64,000 nucleotides of DNA from Ceratobasidium sp. AG-K (GCA_037039685.1 JAWNGF010000001.1:3038001-3102000), one strand, 5' to 3'; shown: positions 20,543 to 33,009, numbered from the stretch's first letter. Notes: a model not told the origin generated them from the sequence alone. Numbers and translations are program-made.

Positions 20543-21852
20543 TAAAGATGGTGACAGCGATCGGCCACTACCCAACTTTCAGAAGCTGGTGGAAATAAAG
20601 TTTGGAGGGCAGAATCGTCAGTAAAAGACGATTTCCTCACCACTCGAGGCGAATTTCGGGAATTTTCGTCAGAAAAAATGTTCGAAAATGCTTGTAAAAC
20701 ACGCCTATGTGGTTAGTTCTGGTTAAAGTATCCTCGACGAGTCTGCGCACTCGAAATACCCACGGGGTCAGAGACTTGCACGTGACTAAAGCGGTCGCCG
20801 AAGTTGCGGCCAGGCAAGAAATCGCATTGCAACGCATATATTAACTCATCAGTGGAGTTTGGGGTCCTTGAGGCTTTGAATATGGCAATTATATAGGAGG
20901 ACAGTCATTATGTACAATTTACTGCCCGTGCACATAGTCGGCTGTGGTTTGATCATATGGGACGTGGGCTGGGTTTTGACAGTGGCTCCGAAACTCTTTG
21001 GTCGCCCATCAAATTGCCTGCGAACCACGCTTCTTGCTCGAATAGGCGCCCACAAAGCACTGCGCTTGCGCCGCGGATATGATTATCCAAATTAGCCTCG
21101 ATAACGTGTTTATCGTCTCGCCTAAATTCACGAACCCGATTGAGCAATACAGTACTGGGGGTACGCGAAGAAGAAACATTGAGAGACGCCCCTCACCAAC
21201 AGGCCATCAGTAATGACGAAGTACGTGCTAGGTGCAATTGAATCCGTACGAAAGTGAGTTTAGGTGAGACGATAAACACGTTATCGAGGCTAATTTGGAT
21301 AATCATATCCGCGGCGCAAGCGCAGTGCTTTGTGGGCGCCTATTCGAGCAAGAAGCGTGGTTCGCAGGCAATTTGATGGGCGACCAAAGAGTTTCGGAGC
21401 CACTGTCAAAACCCAGCCCACGTCCCATATGATCAAACCACAGCCGACTATGTGCACGGGCAGTAAATTGTACATAATGACTGTCCTCCTATATAATTGC
21501 CATATTCAAAGCCTCAAGGACCCCAAACTCCACTGATGAGTTAATATATGCGTTGCAATGCGATTTCTTGCCTGGCCGCAACTTCGGCGACCGCTTTAGT
21601 CACGTGCAAGTCTCTGACCCCGTGGGTATTTCGAGTGCGCAGACTCGTCGAGGATACTTTAACCAGAACTAACCAGAACTAACCACATAGGCGTGTTTTA
21701 CAAGCATTTTCGAACATTTTTTCTGACGAAAATTCCCGAAATTCGCCTCGAGTGGTGAGGAAATCGTCTTTTACTGACGATTCTGCCCTCCAAACTTTAT
21801 TTCCACCAGCTTCTGAAAGTTGGGTAGTGGCCGATCGCTGTCACCATCTTTA
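20543..21852. repeat. Large near-perfect inverted repeat (arms 589 and 599 bp, 122-bp loop)
   Basis: The left arm is 20543-21131 and the right arm 21254-21852, separated by a 122-bp loop. Reading the right arm backwards reproduces the left arm almost base for base. I found two mismatches, at the inner ends (left positions 21120 and 21127), and one indel: AACCAGAACT is present twice in the right arm at 21661-21680 but once in the left. Arm ends carry TAAAGATGGTGACAGCGATC. No transposase or other protein is encoded, and no convincing target-site duplication is seen. It could be a foldback (non-autonomous) transposon, a recent inverted duplication, or an assembly artefact. A transcript across it would fold into a hairpin of about 590 bp. 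Confidence 0.92.
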
Positions 21853-22930
21853 GCCTATGTTGGTATCGGACATTACGTATCACATGTACAATTATGTATT
21901 CGCATTGTGTCTGTAAACGTATCGAGTGTGAGCACCGTCCCCTCTCCGGAAATATCGCCTCGAAATAACAGTTCTGGCGTATGTCTACATCACGTCCACT
22001 AGGGAAAGGGCGCGTAGCCGTCCAGCGCGTCTTCCGCGCTGAGGGCTCGTATCACGCTGCATCACTGGACTTCTGGTTGTGATTATTGTGTACGACTAGA
22101 TAAGGATTGAACAGAGGAAAATCGCAAGGAATCACAGTTCGCGGAGTTTTGTTCATCGCATATACGCATATACACAGTTACAGGAATGTGGGGTAAATCG
22201 GGATTAGTAGAAAGTAATGGAAATGGTAAAGGTAATTCGATGCGCCGGAATAGTATGGTTCGACATGTTATCAACTCCATTCAGTTAAATATAAATTAAC
22301 CTAAGGCACTATTGGTATTTCAACTGAATCCCGGCGATATGATAGTCTAAATTAACTCTGGAAGTGGGATCTAATCCTGTTCCCATTGTTACAATGATGC
22401 GAAGTACAGCCTCCTTCAGGAGATTGGGAGGGTGCGTGTGATGTTTTGAACGGCCTGGAAGGTATTTAAGTTCCTAGACTACATACATCCCCTGTTGACG
22501 ATAGCTTCGATTTCAAGCGTTGAAGGTCTCACATTGCATAGATGTGTGTAAGGGCCTCATCACGCGAAAGCACTCTTAAAACCCTGTACGAAAATCGCCT
22601 TATTACATTAGGGGGACCTTGACGAGCAAGGTGATAGTATCGGCACCCGCACTCTTCACGGGGGCCCGGGTCAACTGGGGATCGAAAAAAAGCCGTGGTA
22701 CATTGAGCAAGAAGTATAGCAAACAGCTTTATAGGTGCGGATCGCTTTTACTTCACTTGGGTTTGTTTATGCATCATGCTATTTTATACACAGCGGCCTT
22801 GTGTTATAGTACAAGTGGTCGAGACGCCCAAGTTCCCTTTGACTTGGATAGTAATCAACCACCCGAGCTGCTGTGTTGATGCGAATCTAGGCGCGCCATA
22901 ACAGGGCTACATGCCAAGTATACCAAGCAC
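21853..22930. other. Gene-poor region before COQ10
   Basis: About 1.1 kb between the inverted repeat and the COQ10 stop codon. Only short frames without recognisable features are present. The part nearest COQ10 should hold its 3' untranslated region. Confidence 0.45.
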
Positions 22931-23680
22931 CTATGCCTTCCCCTCCCCATACACGTCCAAACACCTTCGCTCAAACGCCTCCACCATCATCCCTGATACC
23001 CGCTCAAACGCAGCTTTAGACACGGCCGCATGCAATGGGTTGATAAACTCGTACTGGAGATCGATACTCAAGAGCGTCGGTCCTCGATCAGGACTTTCAC
23101 CCGCGCTGCGATCGGTCGAGGGAGGTAGAGAATTGGAAGGATGGGGGGATGACGCAGACGCTGGCTGGAACCGCCAAGTTGTTTCGAGTTGTTTGAACAG
23201 GGGTGTAGAAGATGTCGCAACCGCCTAGATTCTATGGATTAATTCTGGCCAAGACTGAGACCCCCCTAGGCTCACCTGCACCATCTCCCAAGGTCTACAC
23301 GTGACAAGGCTGACATAAGATTCCTTCATGCCCATGAATCCCACCTCCAGCTCCGCCTCGGCCTCATACGGGTTGTTCAGATTAAAGCCGCCGGGTGGGG
23401 GATGCGTGAGTACCCGCGAGCCAGTGCAAAAGGGCAGAAAGTGGTGATACGAGTTTACATCTGCGACTAGGTTGTATAGCTGGCGTTGGGTGTACCTAGG
23501 AACTGAGCGTAGGGCTAAAGCAGATTGTACTAGAACCTACGGCAGAATTTTCCTGGTATGGAATTGAGACCCGGTACTCGTACCGCTATCTCCACCTGGA
23601 AAAGGAAAGCCGGGGAGAGAAAATAGTGTTCGTCGGTGTGTGATGGGCTGTATCCGAGCTTGAGAGACGAATCTGAGCAT
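22931..23680 (-). CDS. COQ10: Coenzyme Q-binding protein Coq10 (START/polyketide-cyclase fold), mitochondrial
   Basis: Three exons give about 210 residues. The N terminus MLRFVSQARIQPITHRRTLF is basic and amphipathic, typical of a mitochondrial presequence. Then come FHTRKILPYTQRQLYNLVAD, VNSYHHFLPFCTGSRV, EAEAELEVGFMGMKESYVS, LVTCRPWEMVQ, and near the end LLSIDLQYEFINPLHAA and AFERVSGMMVEAFERRCLDV. These are the conserved Coq10 strands and the long C-terminal helix that close over a lipid pocket. Coq10 binds ubiquinone at the inner membrane and supports its synthesis and respiration. The ATG at 23680 is the one in frame with the domain and yields the presequence; another upstream ATG lies in a different frame. 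It is divergent from the kinase gene by 283 bp. Confidence 0.92.
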
Positions 23681-23963
23681 GACGAGGCGAATCGGGTCAA
23701 GATGATGGTCGTTGGCTGATGGGGTAAAAATAGCACCGCCACCACGATAGGCGTTGGATCCCTACGTCACATGGGACGGCGGCCATAAATTTCATTATGG
23801 GTGGGCACTTATAAGATCGAGCGTATTGGGCCTCAAGGGTCATTGTCGGAATCCAAGCGTGTTATCCGAGCCTGATTCTATCTAGCCAGGCAGTATCAGG
23901 ATTCCCAATTCCAACTCTATCTGCCCAGTCACTATCTCGACTTCCAGCTCACACGTTGGTTTC
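23681..23963. promoter_or_regulatory. Shared divergent promoter, COQ10 / protein kinase
   Basis: The 283 bp between the two start codons must hold both promoters. No clear TATA box was recognised; a GGCACTTATAAGATCG stretch near 23805 could act as one for the kinase side. The role is inferred from layout. Confidence 0.4.
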
Positions 23964-25678
23964 ATGCCCATCTACCCACCGCAGTACACGCCCAGCTTTA
24001 ATACTAGGTGTGGTGCAGCTGGAATTGCACTCCCCCCTCGCCAACACATGTCATCGAGCCGTAACGACATATTCTCGACATCGTGGCAGTCAGTTGACTC
24101 GCCCATGCCGGCCCCGCCACCTGGCGATCTCGCACGCCGCAGGACGACGGGACCTGCCTGGCGTCGGCCACGGACTATTCCTCCCCGTGTCGACGAAATA
24201 TTCAATCCCGATTCACCTCTTGCTCAACCCCCTGCTCCCCTCGGCCTCCACCGCGGCGGCTCTCTCCGAGAGCCTCCCGTCCTTCGCCTCGAGACCACCG
24301 AACTCACCGGATACCCAACACCCCAAAACTCATCGACCTCGTCGCGCACATCTTCATTCTTTGGTGTATCTCCTACATCGGGCCTATACCCATCCACTCG
24401 GAGTGTGTCCACCTCTCTCACAGACTCATCCACCAACCCATCGCTAGCAGCATCTCTCCCGCCGACCTCTCCTCTTGCACCCGTTCAGCTGAGATTTACT
24501 CCCCGGCCGGACCTACAGCTCGGCCAAGGCCGCTTCTCACGCGTCTATCTCGCCGCGTATCGAGAACACCAGCCCAAATCGGACTGGCGTGTATGCGTAG
24601 TCAAGCGTCTCGAGCCCGACAATGACTCGCGCGCACTCGGCTTGCGCGAAGCTTGGTTCCTACGCCAACTCTCCCATGACCGTGCGTCCCATCCGGGCCA
24701 AGAGTTCATCACAAGACTGCTGGGCGTCCAAGTCGAGGATGAGGTGAGTTGTGGTTTCCTTTTCGAGCGATATCGTGGTAATGACTAATGATGACTTTGC
24801 AGAAACCAGTATATGCTCACGCACGTTCGGCCTCTGATTCGACTGCCGATCGAATATCACTCTCCAATCGACCGCGGACGCTCCTCTTGCTCGAGTATTA
24901 TCCACTTACCCTCTCGGCATTGCCCGCGCACCATCTTTGCCCTCGAACCTTTTTAACACTCGCGACCCAGTTGAGTCAAGCGCTCGCATATTGTCACTCG
25001 CAACACATACTCCATACGGATGTCAAGCCCGCCAATATCCTTCTCGCCACGTACCCATCGCTGTCGGTCAGGTTAGCAGATTTTGGCTCGTCCCTGCACC
25101 TCCCTTCGCTCCCAACGACACCCTCGGACCCAGTTGGGCTGGGCACACTCGCCTACTCGCCGCCGGAGTTCTTCCGCCCTCCTCCGAGCGAATTTAGCTT
25201 CCCAGCCGACGTGTTTAGCGCGGGCGTAACACTCGCATCCGCTTTGTTCAACCGGGCTCCGTACGAGCGTATCGGAATAAGGGAATGCAGACGATGGGTC
25301 ACGCGAGGCGCTTATTGGACATATGAGGAACACAAGCGGGCTGAGGGGGAGATGCCAGTGGGGGATCGACTCGAAGACGCGGAGTTGATGAGTGTGGGGA
25401 AGGAGTCGTTCGAGCGAGTACTTGGCAGAACATGTACCCCGACAGAATTAGCCGGACTCATTGCCCCAACCGGTCCCAGCTCAACTCCCACACCGCCGCC
25501 ACCCGATGTAATCCCTTACTCTGATGGCTCTGCGCCAGTCTACTTTCCCCATTCGCCGACTCGTGTTCCCCAAGATGTCATATTTCTGCTCAAACGAATG
25601 TGCGAACCTATACCCGAGCAGCGTCCCACCATGGACGAGGTTGCGCACCAATTTCAAGCTTTGCGGCTCGGACTATAG
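23964..25678 (+). CDS. Protein kinase-domain protein, non-RD type
   Basis: Two exons (intron 24744-24802) encode about 550 residues. The first roughly 170 are Pro/Ser/Thr-rich and disordered. The kinase domain follows: glycine loop LGQGRFSRVYLA, Lys in VCVVKRLE, alpha-C Glu in LREAWFLRQL, hinge LLLEYYPLTLSALP, catalytic loop LHTDVKPANIL, DFGSS, TLAYSPPEFF in place of APE, FSAGVTL, and a C-lobe end with PEQRPTMDEV. The catalytic loop reads H-T-D where most kinases have H-R-D, so it is a non-RD kinase, probably not controlled by activation-loop phosphorylation. A long insert (about 90 residues, Gly/Pro-rich) separates the late helices. The Asp, Lys and DFG residues needed for catalysis are present. 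I do not recognise a specific fungal kinase; a basidiomycete orphan is likely. Confidence 0.85.
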
Positions 25679-25921
25679 TCGGAGCGGCCCGCGTGTATGG
25701 CTATAGAGTTTGCGTTTCGTCCACGTTTCATGCTTCTTTTGCGCTGTTTCATTGCTATGCTCCGCTTTTACCCGTCGAATTCCCTGCATGCCCTCCTTAT
25801 TATTATTTGTACCCATGTTGCACTCGCGCTCGTAATGATGAATATGTATATTGACTAGTGTCAAATCTATCGAAGATCACAAAGGAAGTGTAGGTTGTGT
25901 AAATTCATACAAATTAATTAT
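25679..25921. other. Convergent 3' intergenic region
   Basis: About 243 bp lie between the kinase stop and the glutamine synthetase stop. This is consistent with two 3' untranslated regions; no gene is seen. Confidence 0.45.
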
Positions 25922-27179
25922 CTACTGCAGGCAAGTGGTCTCGACAATGATGCCGGTGACGCGGTATGGGTCTGCAAACAAGTCAGGTCCAATCAATCAA
26001 CCAAATGCACGTGATACTCACCGACGTTGGACGCCGGGCGACGGTCCTCGAGGTAGCCGAAGCCCTGGGCTGCGACGTGTCGAGGAATGCGGATGGACGC
26101 GCCACGGTTGGCGACGCCCGAGCTGAAGGCAGAAATGTGGCCAGTTTCGTGACGGCCAGTCAGGCGGAGGTCATTGTCCTCGCCATAGACAGCAATGTGG
26201 TCCTCGTGACGTTTGCCGAGCTTCTCAATGGCAGCTTCGATGGCCTTGATACCGCCCTTTTCGCGCATCTCCTTGGTGGAGTAGTTGCTGTGGCAGCCAG
26301 CACCATTCCAGTCGCCCTTGAGAGGCTTGGGGTGGAACGAGACCTTGATGCCCCACTCTTCGGCGATGCGGACGAGCAGGAAACGGGCCATCCAAAGGTG
26401 GTCACCCATCTCGATGCCCTCGCAGGGGCCGACCTGGAACTCCCACTGAGACGGCATGACCTCGGCGTTGATACCAGAGATTTTGATGCCGGCGTACAGG
26501 CAGGCACGGTAATGGGCCTCGATCAAGTCTCGTGCGAAGACCTTGCCGGTACCTATTGAAAAAAGGTCAGACGACGAACTGGTTCCGGGTGAGACAATAC
26601 ATACCAACACCGCAGTAGTATGGGCCCTGGGGACCGGGGAAACCACCCTTGGGCCAGCCATAGGGAGAGCCATCGGCGTCAAAGAGGGTATATTCCTGCT
26701 CAAGACCGAACCATGGCTCAAAGTCTTTGGCCTGGTCCATGATCTTCTTGGCGTGGTGCCTGTAGTTGGTGCGGTTGGGGGTGCCGTCATTGTTGTAAGT
26801 CTCGGCGAGGACAAGGATGTTCTTTCCACCGCGGAAAGGATCCTTGAAAATGGCCGCCGGACGCAGGTGGACGTCCGAGTCGTGACCTGGGGCCTGGTTG
26901 GTTGACGAGCCGTCAAAGTCCCAAATGCGGAGATCGTCGATGCCTTTGACCTCCTTGGTCACGGTCTAATCGACGTATTAGCGACGTTTATTGGTGCTTA
27001 ATCGCACATACCATCGTCTTGGAGCGCAGTCCACCGTCGCCATCAACCCAGATGTCTACGAGAGAGAGTCAGATGGGCCGAGGCAAAACCTCAATCGACT
27101 CACATTCAGCCTGGATGCTGTTGCCCTGGTCAAGAGCAAGGTAGGGGGCGAGGAGTTCGGGCTTGTAGAGACCGGCCAT
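25922..27179 (-). CDS. GLN1: Glutamine synthetase (type II)
   Basis: Five exons encode about 355 residues, the normal length of eukaryotic glutamine synthetase. It begins [18 protein letters not shown], then [14 protein letters not shown], the glutamate-binding [11 protein letters not shown], and [13 protein letters not shown] with metal-ligand Glu residues. [39 protein letters not shown], the ATP-binding stretch [18 protein letters not shown] and RGASIRIPR follow, and it ends [16 protein letters not shown]. It makes glutamine from glutamate, ammonia and ATP in the cytosol, the main entry of ammonium into fungal metabolism. All four introns are GT..AG. The start is the ATG giving the family N terminus. 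A GATAAG site lies about 107 bp upstream (27286-27291), fitting nitrogen control by an AreA/Nit2-type GATA factor, which is inference. Confidence 0.97.
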
Positions 27180-30082
27180 GGCAGTAGGAATCAGGAGATA
27201 GTGATTGGGAGAGGTGGTGCAGTGGGGAAATTACTGTGGGGGCTCTTAAACCACCCAGCGCTGGACCCTGTCGGCGCTTTATTACGATAAGCCAGACTCA
27301 TGGAACCGTTGGCCCCTCTCCCCGCATTCCTTAGCGAACGAATGGCTGTCCACAGTGCCTATTACATGATCCGCATTTGGTTGGCGCTCCCTGGGGTCCG
27401 CCCGGTCCGGTCGCTCTTTACATCACAATCGGCCGAGAGTGGGGTAATGCCCGGGTTGGGGACACTAGTGCAGACATCGCCAGCTCACTCCGTATCTCTA
27501 GGAAACAAGCAACGGAATAATCCTGGCCGAAAAAACAAAAGTATGGGCCGAAAATCTTATGCAGGGCGCAATGATCCATTCCTTTTGGACATGTGTTCAC
27601 GATGCGATCAACTGATTGTCTCTTCCCGCCGGGCTTCGTTTTCGGGAATGCTCGGTTGAGCTCGCACTGGACGATAAGCACAACGAGATGAACATTGACC
27701 GCACCCTTGACCTCGACCGTGCCTGGCTCGTATGATGGGACCAATCAGATGCAGTGCGAGTGTAACGCTAGCTCAGAGCAGCCGGCCAGTCCCAGCCCCA
27801 GCGCCAACGCAGACCACCCCATTGCAGACATCGCCTGTGGAGCCCGGGTGCGAACAGTGCCAAAACGCCGCGGCTGAACCGCAAGCATGTGATGCAGTGC
27901 CGCGATATTTATGCCGTATTGATTGACAAGTCCAAGGTATTCATTTCTTTGTATTCTTCGACCCCCGAGCACACCCGATTTCGTTGATGGGCCGCTTCAG
28001 TAACCAAGAACGTCGAGGCGTGGTATCCAGCCCCATTCACGCGCGTTAATACCGCAGCAAAACATCACAATTGGAACTTGAACCTCGGAGGTTGTTCTAA
28101 ATTGGAGGTTGGCCCTCGGGTGGCGGACTTGGTGGCGAAACACGTGACGGTTTCATTCCGACGACGTCACTCTTGACAACCCACTTGTGCCCAGGATCCA
28201 CTTGGAATGCCCAGCGAACAGTCTTGCAGGCGGCACCACTCTTCTTGGTAGCTGTGTCTCTTGCCGCCTCGAATCGGCCGGGACTTGAGCTGGATCGACC
28301 TTGTGCTCTGCACTGTTTATGCTATCTCCGATCACTAGCCTTCCTAGGCCGATTCAGCTCAAACTCTAAGCCTACTTGCCACGCGCGAAGGCCGTTTTTC
28401 GCATTCTATCGGGCGACGTCTATACGAGAGATAAGAGACGGAGAGTCCCTCGGTCACTGTTCCCAAAATGGTCTGGCGATCCTATCTGGGCCTGGAACCG
28501 AATTAGGACGCGTATCGTGGCGGCTCTAATCGGTGCTCCTCGATCACCAAGAGTTCTACCTTTACGACCGTGACGACGAACGTCGGTTGTACCAATAGCA
28601 GCGACGCTGTTATCTCGTCCTCGGCGCTTCCTACGCTAATCTACCCGATTCGACTTCGCGAGCCTTATCGCTTCCCATGGGGTCTCCAACTGAATGGCCA
28701 CGACAAAGCACTTAGCCTACTCAAAAGAACCAATGACCCTGTCGATCCTACCCCGCTTCAACGAACCTCTCGTACCACATTCTAGCCCCCAGGAACCAAG
28801 CTCACCAAGGCCAGTCTGGGGTAAAGTCTCACGCCGGACGATAAGATTGCCGTTGTTCCAAATTAGGGAAAATTGGTGCAGATACCAAACCTCGGGCAAA
28901 TTTAGCAGGACGGCCCGGTTTACGGCGTCCGTGCACTTTTTCTCGCACGGCCGACACGCAAATCCTTACGTGCGGGGTAGGCGACACTCCTCATTCATTC
29001 TACCCCACACGGCCGTTCACGTTTTTGCAGTCTTCCGCGTCAACCCCACAGTCTTTCAAGCTCCGGGATAGGCACCGGGCAACTCGTGCTCAGAAGTGGA
29101 GGGTCACCACTACTGTTATTACGTGCACTTGACGTAGTGATATTGAAACGTGGTGTCCCTCCGCGTCATTCAACGCCCAATGTTTGATCGAATTTCAGTC
29201 TAAGTCTGGAAGCGAGGCCTTCCAGACGGAGTTGACTCGCCTTTTGGGCTAGCTCTGGAGAGTTGAATGGGCCGTGGGCGTGAGAGTTTCATGAGGAGGA
29301 CCCCGGCAGGTTCGAAGATCGTAGGATTTCGTACCGGTAGCGAGCCGGAAGCACCGAGGACTCTGGTCAACGGGTCAGTCGTTCCTCGAGCAAAGCTCGA
29401 TTGAATATCTCGGATAACAGTTTAGATTTACGCCAGTCTTGCTTTGATTATCGTAAGTAGTTGATGTTGTTGGGCATTGCTCATTTACCCAGTTTAGGAC
29501 ACTTTGTGTATACCAATGCATCGCGCGTACAGCCAGTTAGTCTAACGGCGGTACCTAGGCCATAGGAGTATGTGTATTTGTTACCCGTTTCAGACCTCTG
29601 GTCGTTCTTGGATCGGCTAAAATTCATGGATCTACACGATCCGTGGCAAGGCAGACTTGAAGCGAAGCGGCGGGAGGTTGTTGCGCCCATGTATACTCCC
29701 GGGGAGCGATGCACTATCATTGCGGATATCACATACGCTTAGGACTCATGTAATTACTTCTATTGCGACTCAATCTGCCACTTCGTTGGACCGCATTATA
29801 GTGATATTTGGGTTCGGTCTAAAAACGCCGTTTGGTTCTGTGTATGTGTTACTCGTTGCGGAAACGAGCCACGAACTTCCTAATCTATCGATTGAACATC
29901 AGCATATATGATGATGAAAGTAATCACAAGACGCTCAGTCAAGCGGATATATCCTCCGCGGCAACACACGCCGAAGCATGTGCTATTTCAAAACAGGGTC
30001 AATAATGTGATATCACAAAGTGCAGATAGATGATTGGTAGCTGTAGTTTATCTCGCCCAAACGGAGGAGGTGAGTGTTACAG
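27180..30082. other. Gene-poor region, no gene seen
   Basis: About 2.9 kb between glutamine synthetase and the P450. The first hundred bases hold the GLN1 promoter, with a GATAAG at 27286-27291. Open frames near 28,170-29,070 are short, lack family features and do not join into a convincing gene. CACGTGAC occurs near 28,141. No repeats were recognised. Confidence 0.45.
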
Positions 30083-30088
30083 TATAAA
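30083..30088 (+). promoter_or_regulatory. TATA box of P450 gene A
   Basis: TATAAA lies 49 bp upstream of the ATG at 30137. The paralogous P450 at 43,286-45,447 has a similarly placed TAAATA upstream of its own ATG. Confidence 0.5.
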
Positions 30089-30136
30089 TGCTCTACTTTC
30101 TGGTGTAGGTTTGCCATCATTCCCTGCCCATTAACT

Positions 30137-32281
30137 ATGAGTTTGACAAAGACAGACTACGCAGCTATCACCTGTGCTTGCGGGCTCTCCTTAGCACTAT
30201 TTTGTCGACGGCAGTCCAACCGGCGCCAGCTTCCATTACCAGATGGACCTCCCTCGTGGCCTCTTATTGGGGCATTTCCATCGCTGGCTACGAACGTCGA
30301 GATATGGAAGGCCTTTGAACAGTGGGGAGAGAAGTATGGTGCGCATACACTTTGGGGTCAGCATGACGCAGTTACTCACTGAGACGAAATTCCCAGGGGA
30401 TGTCTGCTATGCACGACTATTGAATCAAGACATGATTATATTAAACTCGTACGAGGCAGCTGTTGAGCTACTCGACCGCAAGTCCTCTATTTACAGTGGC
30501 CGACCGCATGCAACCTTGGCTGCAGACATGTAAGTCAAAACCATATGGTTTCGATTGATCTATCTAGTGAAGCGATTGCTAGCGTTGGCTGGGACCGAGC
30601 ATTAGGGATTCTTCCCTATGGTGACCGGATGAGAAAAACTCGTAGGATGCTTCAGGAAGGTATGAGCATCAGAGCAATGCCTGTACGTGCTGGGTTAGTG
30701 CTCGAAGTAGAAGGCTGGACTGAGATGACGCACAAACAGTATTTATGGCCAATTCAAGAACAAGAAGCGATCAAATTTATTCGCAGGCTTTTGGATACTC
30801 CTCAGGAGCTTCATCAACATATTCGTCTGTAAGTTTCGCTGTGGACATCGTTAAAGCCAGCAAACTTATTTGGACTCAGGACGGCTGGGGCAATGGTACT
30901 GAAGCTCACATATGGGTACAATGTTGAAGACCGTAACGATCGTTTCCTTGTGCTAGCAAACACTGCAATGGAGATGTTTTCGTTAGTAACCACGCCGGGT
31001 GCGTTGTTGGTGGACATCTTTCCGTGGCGTGAGTCGTACTTGGTTTTTATATTTGTTTGGCGAGTTGAAAATGCTCTGATTTCAGTTCAGCATGTGCCTT
31101 GGTTAAAAACTCGCATTAACGCATGGCGTAAGCTCTTGGTGGATTTCGTTGAGCTCCCTATGCAACATGTTTACGAGAAAATGGTATTCCAAAAAGCGTT
31201 GGTTACTGGTCAGTTCTAAACAATAGAGCACAGAAAGTCGAGGACGGAGGGCCTTACTTGGTCTCGCGCTGGATTGAGAGGGAAAGGAAGTCAAACAAAC
31301 AGCCACAAGAAGTGGCTGAGGATAACAGGGGCTTGGTCAAGGTAATTCGCAGCTCTCTTCTCCTTGTTCCCATTTTCATGTCGTTCCTAGTGGGCCGCCC
31401 TGTCGCTCTATGGTGGGGGTTCAGATACGGTATGTTGCTCAGCATAATCCTGCCTTTGCGGGTAACTGAACCCATTCTTAGACCGTCTCAGCCATCTCTT
31501 CCTTCTTTGCTATGATGGTCATATACCCTGAAATACAGGCCAAAGCGCAAGCCGAAATAGCTCATGTCGTCGGAACCGATCGTTTACCGACTTACACTGA
31601 TCGGAGCTCGCTGCCATACGTCGAGGCGCTGTACAAGGAAATCCTTCGATTCTCTGCCATCGTGCCAATCGGACTACCTCACCACTTGGAAACTCAGGAG
31701 GATGATGAATATCGAGGTACATGGCAATCCAGCGAGTCATTTTATTCAACCTCTGTTAATCAACGAATGTAGGAATGCGTATTCCGAGCGGAGCTACTGT
31801 CTTCGCCAACATTTGGAAGATGCTTCACGACCCCGATATTTACCAGAATCCAATGATCTTCGACCCGGAACGGTTTATGGGACCCGCGGAAATTAAACGC
31901 GACCCGGAAGAAATTGCGTTTGGTTTTGGAAGAAGGTAACTTTTGTTGAGTACGATATCCGATAAAACCACAAGCTTATTTAAACCGTTTCAGACGCTGC
32001 CCGGGAGTGAATGTAGCTCACTCATCCATTTGGCTCTCAATTGCCTTGACGCTTGCGACCTATAACATTACCCTCGCACTAGGGCCAGACGGAAAGCCGA
32101 ATCTACCTAGTGGCAAGCGCACCAACGGGACAATTAGGTATGTGATATATTAACAGTGGGTACGCATTTCGCTTGCTGAAGTTTGTGTTTTGCACACAGC
32201 CATCCCGAGCCGTTTGAGTGCACAATTACTCCGAGGTCACCAAAGGCTATAGCTCTGATCAAAGAGGTGTTGGGCCAGTAG
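30137..32281 (+). CDS. Cytochrome P450 monooxygenase (paralogue A)
   Basis: Twelve exons and eleven introns, all GT..AG, encode about 500 residues. An N-terminal membrane anchor (YAAITCACGLSLALF) is followed by the proline-rich hinge LPLPDGPPSWPLIGAFPSL and YGDVCYARLLNQDMIILNSY. Then comes the C-helix region (DRMRKTRRMLQEGM), the I-helix (LSLYGGGSDTTVSAI), the K-helix ExxR (ALYKEILRF), PIGLPHHLE, and the heme-binding loop FGFGRRRCPGVN with its axial Cys. It resembles basidiomycete P450s annotated as O-methylsterigmatocystin oxidoreductase-like, ER-membrane enzymes that hydroxylate hydrophobic compounds using NADPH-P450 reductase. The substrate is unknown. No broken frame is seen. It shares all intron positions and long identical stretches with the inverted copy at 43,286-45,447. 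A Zn2Cys6 regulator lies about 0.7 kb downstream on the other strand. Confidence 0.9.
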
Positions 32282-33009
32282 GTACAAAGTCGTGCTCGTG
32301 CTCGCCCTGAAATATACCGGTTTCTAGAAATATAAAACAGATTCATTTCTTTGTAGAAATTCTGCAGTTGACCTTAGGATTGTGGCCGTATAGCATGTGC
32401 ATCTTGTCGGTGGTTGGCTGTAGAAACATTTGATGAAATTGAGGCGAGTTCTCATAACCACACGATCCCCATCTAGTCATCTCCGTCCTTTGAATTATCG
32501 CCCATAAAGACGGGAATGCCTTCGTTGCCGTTAGCTATACGTAGGCGGGACGTACGTTACTTCAATGCTGGCGGCTGCCACTACTACCCTGACTCTGAAT
32601 CCCAGCTAGGTCTCCCCATGTTTGGACTACGCTCACAGACACTTGCGTGTATCTAATGTACGGATGGGTTGAGTTCTACGTGCTTGTAGGGTGTTTCACC
32701 GGGATCTTTGAGCTCAATTCTGGTCAAGAATGTGACCAAATGAGCCTCAGAGAGACCAATGCGCCTCCAAAGAGCTGGCTTTTAGTTTTAAATATGTTTC
32801 ATTGTTTCTCAATGGCCTTTTCGGGCTCTTTGAGGTCCTTTGAGGTTTGGCTCTCATCAAGGAAGCGTCAAACGAGTATTCCGCATATAATCACGTAAAT
32901 GTATCGAAAAGGGAATTTGAATTGTGTGGGAATATAATTAACTGGTATCGTGTTGCGTCTGAGCCCCCCTTGGACTCAACGTAATATGGCGCAAAATGAG
33001 CCCATCTCG
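32282..33009. other. Convergent 3' intergenic region
   Basis: About 730 bp between the stops of P450 A and the Zn2Cys6 regulator. It is AT-rich, with no coding features recognised. Confidence 0.45.

Noticed and set aside
20849..21536. Pairs of identical small open frames on opposite strands
   Set aside because: They are mirror images produced by the inverted repeat, not genes; no motif is present.
25966..26559. 197-codon plus-strand open frame
   Set aside because: It is the antisense shadow of the glutamine synthetase core exons.
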